A DNA stretch of 38,035 nucleotides from Bacillota bacterium (GTDB lineage: Bacteria; Bacillota; Clostridia; Lachnospirales; Bianqueaceae). The position numbers were made by a program, and so were the translations under genes. The stretch is taken from contig JAGBND010000043.1 of assembly GCA_017634575.1 (NCBI GenBank), positions 1 through 38,035 of the forward strand, written 5' to 3'. Numbering within the stretch: position 1 is the stretch's first letter; the number at the start of each line of letters is the position of its first letter. This document shows, piece by piece, positions 32,297-38,035 of the stretch. Under the pieces are notes generated by a model. It did not search any database. It was not told where the DNA came from and worked only from the letters and a program-made list of their open reading frames with translations.

Positions 32297-32482
32297 ATGT
32301 TTGCGTTTTTAAGTGCGAATCTTGGAACAATTATTGTTCTGCTGGTCCTCGGATTGATTGTTGGTCTGATCATCCGGGGACAGCTTAAAGACAGAGCCAT
32401 GGGGAAATCCTCCTGCGGCTCGAACTGCAGTCATTGTCAGATGGCAGGCAGCTGTCATCAGCCGAAGCATAAGACCACCTGA
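32297..32482 (+). CDS. FeoB-associated Cys-rich membrane protein (second copy)
   Basis: A 61-residue single-pass protein with a strongly hydrophobic helix (residues 7-28). Its basic tail carries SSCGSNCSHC and a final SCH, i.e. four Cys spaced for metal binding, plus His residues. It follows feoB by 7 bp with only a weak AAGG, so translation is probably coupled. It is the same family as the small gene after the fused feoAB, with a more conventional CGxxCxxC pattern. Confidence 0.85.
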   Translation: MFAFLSANLGTIIVLLVLGLIVGLIIRGQLKDRAMGKSSCGSNCSHCQMAGSCHQPKHKTT

Positions 32483-32519
32483 TCACGGCTGTATCCCTGA
32501 AAGGAGGTATCCTTTTTTC

Positions 32520-32774
32520 ATGATTAAAACCGTTCTATCCATAGATGGGATGATGTGCTCCATGTGTGAAGCTCATGTATGTGATGCCATCCGGAACAAT
32601 CTTACTGTCAAAAAGGTCAGCGCCAACCACAAAAAAGGTTCCTGCGAGATCATCTCGGAAGCATCGTTAAATCAGGATTCTCTTAAAAAGGCCCTTGATG
32701 ATATCGGCTACAGGCTGCTCTCCTCTTCCGAAGAGCCTTATGAGAAAAAGAAATTCTTAGGCATTTTCGGATAA
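32520..32774 (+). CDS. Heavy-metal-associated (HMA) domain protein
   Basis: An 84-residue ferredoxin-like fold protein of the copper-chaperone type. It has the metal site GMMCSMCEAHV (MxCxxC) at residues 10-20 and ends in a charged, Lys-rich tail (EEPYEKKKFLGIFG). HMA proteins usually carry Cu(I) or other soft metals, so its place at the end of an iron operon is unusual. It could hand metal to an exporter encoded elsewhere. GGAGG lies about 10 bases before the ATG. The operon terminator follows. Confidence 0.85.
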   Translation: MIKTVLSIDGMMCSMCEAHVCDAIRNNLTVKKVSANHKKGSCEIISEASLNQDSLKKALDDIGYRLLSSSEEPYEKKKFLGIFG

Positions 32775-32795
32775 TCTCATTTGTCATACCAATCA

Positions 32796-32864
32796 AACGA
32801 GCAGGAAATCAAGCTGTGAATATGAGCAATTATGCACAAACTTGATTCCTGCTCGTTGCTTTTT
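32796..32864 (+). terminator. Intrinsic terminator of the second feo operon
   Basis: A 17-bp stem with one bulged A (32796-32813 with 32841-32857) is followed by GCTTTTTG. Its right arm overlaps the -35 region of the ddh promoter. Confidence 0.8.
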
Positions 32865-32884
32865 GCAGATTCTTCCATTATAAT
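32856..32884 (+). promoter_or_regulatory. Sigma-A promoter of the DAP dehydrogenase gene
   Basis: TTGCTT (32856-32861), 17-bp spacer, TATAAT (32879-32884), about 45 bases before the start codon. Confidence 0.6.
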
Positions 32885-32935
32885 GCTTTCATTAAGATTT
32901 TGGGCTTGGCCGTGATCGGCAGGAAAGGAGTTATC

Positions 32936-33922
32936 ATGAGCATAAAAATCGGAATAATGGGATATGGAAACCTGGGAAAGGGCGTAGAACTGGCTGTTGG
33001 CGCAGCGCCGGACATGGAACTGGCGGCTGTTTTTACCAGACGCGATCCCTCCACCCTTCAGATCAAGACCCCTGGCGTGCCCGTGTTGTCGGCATCGGAG
33101 GCCGCTAACTGGACTGACAAGATCGATGTGATGATCCTTTGCGGAGGAAGCGCTACCGATCTTCCGGTTCAAACACCCGAATATGCTGCTCTTTTCAATG
33201 TCGTGGACAGCTTTGATACCCATGCCAGAATTCCCGAGCACTTTGCTGCCGTTGATGCAGCCGCCAGGAAGGCCGGTAAGGTGGCCGTGATCTCCTGCGG
33301 CTGGGATCCCGGAATGTTTTCTTTGATGCGCGTATACGCAAATGCTATTCTTCCCAATGGAAAAGACTATACCTTCTGGGGAAAAGGCGTTTCTCAGGGC
33401 CATTCCGATGCTATCAGACGGATTAAAGGCGTTAAGAACGCAAAGCAATATACGATTCCGGTAGAGAGCGCTCTTGAGGCTGTCAGAAACGGGGAAAACC
33501 CGGAACTGAGCACCCGTCAGAAACACACCAGAGAATGCTTTGTCGTTCTGGAAGAAGGCGCTGATCCTGCAGCCATCGAAAAAGAGATCGTCACCATGCC
33601 CAACTATTTTGCTGACTATGACACCACCGTGCATTTCATCAGCGAAGAAGAGCTTCTGAAGAACCATAGCGGCATGGCTCACGGCGGTTTTGTGTTCCGC
33701 AGCGGAACCACCGGCGCCAACCAGGAGAACCATCATATTATCGAATACAGCCTCAAGCTGGACTCCAATCCGGAATTTACAACGAGCGTGCTGGTCTGCG
33801 CGGCCAGAGCGGCCAGCCGCATGAAGGCGGAAGGCGCATGCGGCTGCAAGACCATGCTGGATCTTCCTCCTGCTTACCTCTCCGAAAAGAGCGGTGAAGC
33901 TCTGAGGGCTTCTCTTCTTTAA
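32936..33922 (+). CDS. ddh: meso-Diaminopimelate dehydrogenase
   Basis: A 328-residue NADPH-dependent enzyme that makes meso-diaminopimelate in one step from tetrahydrodipicolinate, for lysine and peptidoglycan. It has the Rossmann loop GIMGYGNLGKG at residues 5-15. Also present are AVFTRRDP, CGGSATDLP, VVDSFDTHARIPEH, CGWDPGMFSLMR, FWGKGVSQGHSDAIRRIKGV and TSVLVCAARAASRM, all typical of Ddh. Length fits the family. The ATG at 32936 follows AAAGGAG by 5 bases; a frame extension to 32900 is not used. It is monocistronic, with its own promoter and terminator. Confidence 0.96.
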   Translation: MSIKIGIMGYGNLGKGVELAVGAAPDMELAAVFTRRDPSTLQIKTPGVPVLSASEAANWTDKIDVMILCGGSATDLPVQTPEYAALFNVVDSFDTHARIPEHFAAVDAAARKAGKVAVISCGWDPGMFSLMRVYANAILPNGKDYTFWGKGVSQGHSDAIRRIKGVKNAKQYTIPVESALEAVRNGENPELSTRQKHTRECFVVLEEGADPAAIEKEIVTMPNYFADYDTTVHFISEEELLKNHSGMAHGGFVFRSGTTGANQENHHIIEYSLKLDSNPEFTTSVLVCAARAASRMKAEGACGCKTMLDLPPAYLSEKSGEALRASLL

Positions 33923-33931
33923 TCAATCAAC

Positions 33932-33969
33932 GCGCCTCTGAACCGTTAAAAGTTCAGAGGCGCTTTTTT
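33932..33969 (+). terminator. Intrinsic terminator of ddh
   Basis: Perfect 12-bp stem GCGCCTCTGAAC / GTTCAGAGGCGC with an 8-nt loop and six T residues (33964-33969). Confidence 0.92.
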
Positions 33970-34005
33970 ATAGGAAGAATTTTCTCCAACATGGATATAT
34001 ATAAA

Positions 34006-34860
34006 CTAAGAAATCACTTCTTTTCCAACATCCTTTTTATAAAGCAAGAAAAAGGCTCCGCAGAATGTTAATACTCCGAATATTGCGTTTATCCCTTCAA
34101 GAGCCCATACAGACGGATTCCATACTCCTGCAGAAGTCAGCCCGGCCACGAAGTCCATCGCCGTATGTAAAAGGATGGCTAATGGATAAAGCCAAAATCT
34201 GCTCTTGTCCTTGCAGGCATAAAATACGATTATTGATGCTCCAATGTGAAACAGCACCGCAAATATTCTTTCCATAATGCTCACGCAAAGATTTGCAAAA
34301 GAGAATGAAGCAATCCCACTTGCCACAGCCACCAATGAATCAGCCTGATCTGGAGCCTGCGCCATCACCTGATCCACAACAGTTCCAAATGTTCCTGTAT
34401 TGATCATCATTGCATATGCTATGTAGGTTGCATACATAACACCCATCACAAATATCACTTCAAATCCACCATGTCCGATGCCATGCGAAATGGAAGTTTC
34501 TCTATTTTTTCTTTTCTTAAGCACGGTCTTATAAGCCACGAACCGACCTGTTTCTTCAAAGACACCCGGATAAAGGCCAACAATGAATGCCCATAAAACC
34601 GGTCTTGCATTTATGAACTGACTTATCCCTGTATCTGCAAGCCCCATCTGAGCCGGTGCTATCAGTAAGGCTTGGAGAGGTTTTTCCAAAATAGCTGCAA
34701 ACAGAAGAAATGTTGCCGCCCCGACCAAGACAGTCGTGAATCTCTCTTTTTTCTTTTTCGTCCAGATTATCGCTATCATGAGCGGAACAGCGATCATCAA
34801 GATAGCTCCCAGCACAAGAAGCCCTATTTGTGCGGAACCAACCTTAGCAAACTCTGTCAC
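34006..34860 (-). CDS. YhfC family intramembrane metalloprotease-like protein
   Basis: A 284-residue polytopic membrane protein (about seven helices) of the YhfC family, related to glutamic-type intramembrane (Abi/CAAX-like) proteases. The motif set is PGVFEETGRFVAYK (Glu-Glu-x-x-Arg type), GIGHGGFEV, and a later HIGASIIV and LLHTAMD with His residues. The start is a GTG at 34860 with GGGAGG 8 bases upstream, overlapping the end of the SdpI gene by 17 bases, so the two are coupled. Function in this context may be stress or peptide-toxin defence (inference). It lies in the A/T-rich end of the window. Confidence 0.8.
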   Translation of the reverse strand: MTEFAKVGSAQIGLLVLGAILMIAVPLMIAIIWTKKKKERFTTVLVGAATFLLFAAILEKPLQALLIAPAQMGLADTGISQFINARPVLWAFIVGLYPGVFEETGRFVAYKTVLKKRKNRETSISHGIGHGGFEVIFVMGVMYATYIAYAMMINTGTFGTVVDQVMAQAPDQADSLVAVASGIASFSFANLCVSIMERIFAVLFHIGASIIVFYACKDKSRFWLYPLAILLHTAMDFVAGLTSAGVWNPSVWALEGINAIFGVLTFCGAFFLLYKKDVGKEVIS

Positions 34861-35566
34861 TAGTCTTTCCTCCCTTTTTGGATTCAATTTCCTGCACATA
34901 TACCTTATGCGCATAAATAAGGGTTACCGCAGATGCTAAAATCACAGCTCCTACCGAAGCCATAGCTGCACCGAATGAATTTTTAAGAAGCACAGCCATA
35001 ATGATTGTAACCACTCCGGCAATCATAATCGCAAAAGCGCCAAACCGATTACACTTTCTCCACGTATTATCGTTATACATACTCCAGCTTACCCTGACTC
35101 CAACCGTGCTGTTGATCCGTGTCTTCGTCATGAAGTTTCCAAGTATGATAAAGATGATTCCCATCAATATCACAGATACCTTACCAATATCGAACGACCA
35201 CGTAGTTGCCCCAGAAACCGCCTCAGTATATGCGCCATACAGAATAAATCCCTGCATCACGGTAAACATCGCTGCCATACATAGACCAACGATACCAAGC
35301 ACCTTTGCGTTTGAGCTTGCACCCGCACTTTCCTTTCCGTCAATCTCTCTAAGGGCTTTCTTCTCATAATACTTGATAAACAAAGTCCAGAATAATGACA
35401 TCGCCAAAATAATTACAGGAAATATCAGGTTCTCATACTTGGAGCCCCATCTGTCAATGTTTCCAACATTGTCATAATGCATAGGTACCTGATCCGGCAT
35501 AAACTGAAGAACTATCGCCGTTCCCGCTAATGCAATAAACGAAATGATCCACATAGCTTTCTTCAT
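34844..35566 (-). CDS. SdpI family immunity-like membrane protein (DUF1648 plus SdpI)
   Basis: A 240-residue membrane protein with about six helices. The first part is DUF1648, recognised by LPDQVPMHYDNVGNIDRWGSK-like residues 20-41. The second part is the SdpI domain with NFMTKTRINSTVGVRVSWSMYNDNTWRKCNRFG, the conserved N-x-x-G-I/V-R-x-x-W-x-x-x-x-x-x-x-W pattern. In Bacillus subtilis SdpI protects from the SdpC toxin and sequesters its repressor SdpR. The ATG overlaps the stop of the repressor gene (TGATG) and has GGAGG 9 bases upstream. No SdpC-like toxin is visible nearby. Confidence 0.88.
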   Translation of the reverse strand: MKKAMWIISFIALAGTAIVLQFMPDQVPMHYDNVGNIDRWGSKYENLIFPVIILAMSLFWTLFIKYYEKKALREIDGKESAGASSNAKVLGIVGLCMAAMFTVMQGFILYGAYTEAVSGATTWSFDIGKVSVILMGIIFIILGNFMTKTRINSTVGVRVSWSMYNDNTWRKCNRFGAFAIMIAGVVTIIMAVLLKNSFGAAMASVGAVILASAVTLIYAHKVYVQEIESKKGGKTSDRVC

Positions 35567-35832
35567 CACTTGCCACCTCCGAATTGTCCTATCCACAGGA
35601 TCAATTCATCAAAAACAGATGTATTGATCTCGTAGTAGATAAAGTTCTTCTGCTTGTACTCCATGATCAGGTCAGCACCTTTAAGCAGTTTCAAGTGATA
35701 AGATAATGCCGCCGGGGTTACCCCCAACTGTTCAGCAATTTCTCCGGCATTCATCCGACCATTTTTCAGCATTAAGAGTATGTCTCTGCGCTGCTTATCA
35801 GCCAGCACCTTAAAAATATTTGTGTCGCTCAT
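35566..35832 (-). CDS. ArsR-family transcriptional repressor (SdpR-like)
   Basis: An 88-residue winged-helix repressor without Cys metal ligands in the recognition helix. KVLADKQRRDILLMLKNGRMNAGEIAEQLGVTPAALSYHLKLLK covers helices 1-4, with the recognition helix at TPAALSYHLK, and the wing is YKQKNFIYYEI. It is the usual partner of SdpI, where membrane SdpI titrates the repressor. ATG 35832 is preferred; a GTG three codons upstream is possible. It is the first gene of a three-gene operon behind a promoter flanked by two long AT-rich repeats that are probably its own operators. Confidence 0.9.
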   Translation of the reverse strand: MSDTNIFKVLADKQRRDILLMLKNGRMNAGEIAEQLGVTPAALSYHLKLLKGADLIMEYKQKNFIYYEINTSVFDELILWIGQFGGGK

Positions 35833-35853
35833 CGTACACACTCACTCTCAAAT

Positions 35854-35939
35854 CTATTTCAAAATATTTTTAATTATGTGGTCAGTATAAATCCGAATAC
35901 TGTATTCTGTCAAGAACTATTTCAAAAATATTTTAATTA
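35854..35939 (-). promoter_or_regulatory. SdpR-operon promoter with paired operator-like repeats
   Basis: The promoter on the minus strand is TTGACA (35913-35908), 18-bp spacer, TATACT (35889-35884). Two near-identical 23-bp elements (35854-35876 and 35917-35939) flank it in the same orientation, each with a central AAAATATTTT-type palindrome, 63 bp apart. Confidence 0.7.
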
Positions 35940-36079
35940 GAACTCCTTCAGCGTGAAGGACACCTCCCGCAAGCTCCCATAGCTTGTATCGCTGACCAGC
36001 GGAGTGAAAGAGATCGTGTACAGCACAATCCGCGATATCTTCATGGAAAAAGGTCTTCCAAAAAATGAACTGCCCAACA
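35940..36079 (+). pseudogene. Possible degraded coding remnant
   Basis: One plus-strand frame reads through about 50 codons with a single internal TAG near 35982. It ends in MEKGLPKNELPNKKRSSI and a stop at about 36097, within the loop of the following hairpin. No start, ribosome site or family could be recognised, so this may be a tail of a gene broken by insertion or deletion, or chance. Confidence 0.2.
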
Positions 36080-36111
36080 AAAAGAGGTCATCTATATAGG
36101 TGACCTCTTTT
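36080..36111. terminator. Bidirectional intrinsic terminator after the MFS exporter
   Basis: Perfect 11-bp stem AAAAGAGGTCA / TGACCTCTTTT with a 10-nt loop, T-tailed on both strands. It lies about 50 bases after the stop of the minus-strand MFS gene. Confidence 0.85.
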
Positions 36112-36162
36112 GTATGAGTCGTTATAATGTTATCATGCAATTTTTATCCAGTAATTCTACCT

Positions 36163-37446
36163 TCAGTTTTCGCTGTAATGATACTTTTTCAATCTGCTTC
36201 CCGTGGCAATGCACAGAATACCTCCAGCTAATCCAAGTATGAGCATCATCAATGCTGCCCCCGAACCTTTTCCGCTGCCGAATAACAACGTCAAAACACG
36301 TGAAGATCCATGGGCTTTCATAAATGGCTCACATACTTTATCCACCATGAATCCACCCAGGAACAGACCGATCGGTATCGTAAAAAACTGAAATGTGTTT
36401 CTGCATGCGTATACCCTTCCCTGTAGATCCACAGGGATAGAATTTCTCAAGATAATATCCAGATTGGCACTCATGATCGGAACTAAAATCCATCCGATCA
36501 ACTGCCCTATGCACCAAATATATGGCTCTCTGGCAAAGGCCAGAAGCAAATTTTCAGTGCTGAGTGAGAAAAGCATGGTCAGGTAAACGACTCTCACACG
36601 GTCTTTTGGTTTCGGAAGAACCGACACAATCAGGCTTCCGATGATCATCGCCACACCTGAAACAGATGTTACAATTCCAAGGACATTGCTCCCTCCTTTT
36701 GGATTAGGAATTATATATCCCGGAAGGGTAGCATTAAAGGCAGATGATACTAAGTTGACGCCTGACATAAACAGAATCAATGTAAATACCAGCGGCGTCT
36801 CTTTGAGAAACTTCAGACCTTCTTTTGCCAGCTTAAGTGTACTTTCACCCTCTGCCCTCGATGTGTCAGGAACTTTGATAAATGCAGCAAGTGCTACAAA
36901 GGCAACCACGAAGCTGATCAAATCAACCGCGATCACAAGATCCAATCCTGCGAACGCATACAATGCCGCAGCAATCAACGGATTTAAAATGGAGATGACC
37001 GACCTTGACAAGGACTTCAATCCGCTCACTTTCTGATACTGCTGCCTGGGCACAATCAATGTCATGGTAACTTCAGACGCAGGCTGCTGAACCGTATTCA
37101 TAAGTCCTGAAAGCACATTGACAGCGTACAGATGCCAGATTACGAGATTTCCTGTTCTATAAAGCAGAAACACCACAAGCGTTGAAACTGCAGCCATTGT
37201 ATCGCACACCAGCATCGTTCTCTTCTTATCAAAACGATCTGTCAATGCACCTGCGAAAATGCTCATCACGACATACGGTGCATAGGAACAGATCGTCAGC
37301 ACTGCTGTGCTCAGGGCTGATCCCGTCTGCTCATAGAGCCACAAGGTCAGTGCGAAGGTCGTCATACTGCTTCCCAGCTGCGATATGGTCTGAGTGCTCC
37401 AAAGAACATAAAAGTCCCGTAATACAGATTCTTTTTTATTTTTCAT
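36163..37446 (-). CDS. MFS exporter (MefA/MFS_3-type drug efflux family)
   Basis: A 427-residue transporter of the major facilitator superfamily with 12 helices. Seen are RDFYVLWSTQTISQLGSSMTTFAL at the N-terminus, GALTDRFDKKRTML (the MFS loop 2-3 motif), NVLSGLMNTVQQPASE, and RNSIPVDLQGRVYACRNTFQF. This pattern is that of the group containing macrolide exporters and related multidrug pumps, not sugar importers. Substrate is unknown. AAAGGAGC lies about 8 bases before the ATG. The gap upstream holds a short possible leader peptide and mutually exclusive stem-loops. Base composition is A/T-rich compared with the first 33 kb. Confidence 0.88.
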   Translation of the reverse strand: MKNKKESVLRDFYVLWSTQTISQLGSSMTTFALTLWLYEQTGSALSTAVLTICSYAPYVVMSIFAGALTDRFDKKRTMLVCDTMAAVSTLVVFLLYRTGNLVIWHLYAVNVLSGLMNTVQQPASEVTMTLIVPRQQYQKVSGLKSLSRSVISILNPLIAAALYAFAGLDLVIAVDLISFVVAFVALAAFIKVPDTSRAEGESTLKLAKEGLKFLKETPLVFTLILFMSGVNLVSSAFNATLPGYIIPNPKGGSNVLGIVTSVSGVAMIIGSLIVSVLPKPKDRVRVVYLTMLFSLSTENLLLAFAREPYIWCIGQLIGWILVPIMSANLDIILRNSIPVDLQGRVYACRNTFQFFTIPIGLFLGGFMVDKVCEPFMKAHGSSRVLTLLFGSGKGSGAALMMLILGLAGGILCIATGSRLKKYHYSEN

Positions 37447-37744
37447 CTCTTTGCTCCTTTGTTATTTTTCATTTCAAGAAGCAAAGTCTGAGGATATATG
37501 GATTCCTACCTTGTCAAATCCATTCCTCCATACAGTCTCCTCAAACTCTGCATGGAGCTAAAACACTGCAACTGACCATGATAGCATCTCCTCCTCTGCA
37601 TTTTTTCATTAATAACCATTGGCCGTTAATCGCTCCTTTGTCCACAATCACATTGGCATTTCCAGCGCAACAAATTAAAGCTGAATTAATTATGATACAA
37701 TTCGTTATACCGAACAAATCTATAAACTGAAATATATCTTGATT
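37447..37744 (-). promoter_or_regulatory. 298-bp upstream region of the MFS exporter (leader/attenuator candidate)
   Basis: No credible gene other than the 12-codon frame listed separately. On the minus strand two exclusive folds are possible. Fold one is TGAGGA (37543-37538) with TCCTCA (37494-37489) plus TATGGA (37532-37527) with TCCATA (37502-37497). Fold two is ATGGATT (37523-37517) with AATCCAT (37504-37498). A CTGAAAT/ATTTCAG hairpin at 37727-37748 overlaps the bile salt hydrolase stop and may be its terminator. No strong promoter was seen. Confidence 0.4.
37541..37579 (-). CDS. Possible 12-residue leader peptide
   Basis: ATG at 37579 with a very strong AGGAGGAG site 8 bases before it encodes MVSCSVLAPCRV and a TGA. 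The TGA forms part of the first arm of a hairpin upstream of the exporter. This layout resembles leader-peptide attenuation of antibiotic-resistance genes. Because of its size the call is tentative. Confidence 0.35.
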   Translation of the reverse strand: MVSCSVLAPCRV

Positions 37745-38035
37745 TCAGTTTTGATATCGTATCTGCTGTTCTTTGATCATCGGATACCGAATCAATGCTT
37801 CTCCATCTGTTGCCTCTTTGTGCATATCTACGGCTGTAATCTGAGAATTCTCATATGTTCTGTAATAGTAAATTCCCCGATCCATGTTACAGCAGGAAGA
37901 ATATACGGTTATCTCATATTTTCCTTCGCCTAGACAAACACAGCCTCTTTGTTGCTCTACGGACCCCAGAATGTGGAAAAACTGGCTTACACTTTCCTCC
38001 TCCGAATTGCCGGAAACTGAATTCATGCAGGTAAA
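37745..38035 (-). CDS. bsh: Choloylglycine (bile salt) hydrolase, C-terminal part only
   Basis: The last 96 residues of an Ntn-type linear amide hydrolase; the start lies beyond the right edge. SVSQFFHILGSVEQQRG, GKYEITVYSSCCNMDRGIYYY and the NSQITAVDM segment are closely those of bile salt hydrolases, which free taurine or glycine from conjugated bile acids, rather than penicillin V acylases. The catalytic Cys2, Asp and Asn residues, and the Arg usually found just before this segment, are outside the window, so activity cannot be judged. The frame is open to the window edge with no stop. Full proteins are about 320-330 residues. Confidence 0.88.
   Translation of the reverse strand, partial: FTCMNSVSGNSEEESVSQFFHILGSVEQQRGCVCLGEGKYEITVYSSCCNMDRGIYYYRTYENSQITAVDMHKEATDGEALIRYPMIKEQQIRYQN

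Noticed and set aside
37182..37730. Plus-strand 182-codon frame over the exporter's start and its leader
   Set aside because: Antisense to the MFS N-terminus with Ser/His/Pro-rich composition and no match; treated as chance.

Overview
The window reads as chromosomal DNA of an anaerobic, low-oxygen gut member of the Bacillota (class Clostridia, most likely Lachnospiraceae-like; this is inference). The grounds are the strong AAGGAGG-type ribosome binding sites, consensus sigma-A promoters, tandem ferrous-iron (Feo) transport operons, a DAP dehydrogenase, ECF transporters, an SdpR/SdpI pair and the end of a bile salt hydrolase gene. Coding is dense, and most genes from 1 to 26 kb lie on the minus strand. 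I saw no rRNA, tRNA, CRISPR array, insertion sequence or origin.

Region by region. 0-5.7 kb (minus): a partial D-amino-acid PLP enzyme, proC, a large family 3 glycosidase with swapped domain order, a ComEC-like lipoprotein and a small DUF1294 membrane protein. 5.7-7 kb (plus): a lone GT4 glycosyltransferase. 7-13.4 kb (minus): a tightly packed five-gene operon (transaldolase, beta-hydroxyacid-type reductase, fucose/arabinose-isomerase-like protein, GH31 glucosidase, GPH sugar symporter). I interpret it as a sulfoquinovose (plant sulfolipid sugar) fermentation operon of the 6-deoxy-6-sulfofructose transaldolase type, ending in dihydroxypropanesulfonate. 13.6-17.7 kb (minus): a DUF885 peptidase, dCMP deaminase and a CPA2 antiporter. 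17.8-22.8 kb (minus): an operon for nickel, with an ECF S component, NikMN, NikQ, NikO and LarC (nickel-pincer cofactor), behind a perfect promoter and a 280-nt structured leader ending in an intrinsic terminator. 22.8-26.3 kb (minus): a ThrE-type exporter, a histidine phosphatase, a small basic membrane protein and DegV.

26.4-32.9 kb (plus): two Feo iron-uptake operons in tandem. The first encodes a FeoA-FeoB fusion with a His-rich linker plus a Cys-rich partner. The second encodes FeoA, FeoA, a FeoB with an acidic extracytoplasmic insert, a Cys-rich partner and a heavy-metal-associated protein. Between them lies a perfect promoter followed by four regularly spaced GTTAG-N6-CTAAY palindromes, a likely metal-regulator operator array. 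32.9-33.9 kb: DAP dehydrogenase.

34-38 kb (minus) is visibly richer in A/T than the rest and may be acquired DNA. It holds a YhfC-family membrane protease, SdpI, an ArsR-type repressor (SdpR) with paired operator-like repeats, an MFS drug-type exporter with a possible leader peptide, and the C-terminal end of a bile salt hydrolase. The sulfoquinovose operon, bile salt hydrolase and nickel/iron uptake together fit a plant-fed intestinal niche. The most notable items are the sulfoquinovose operon, with a substituted sulfonate-binding arginine in its glycosidase, the four-copy operator array, and the unassigned leader RNA in front of the nickel operon.
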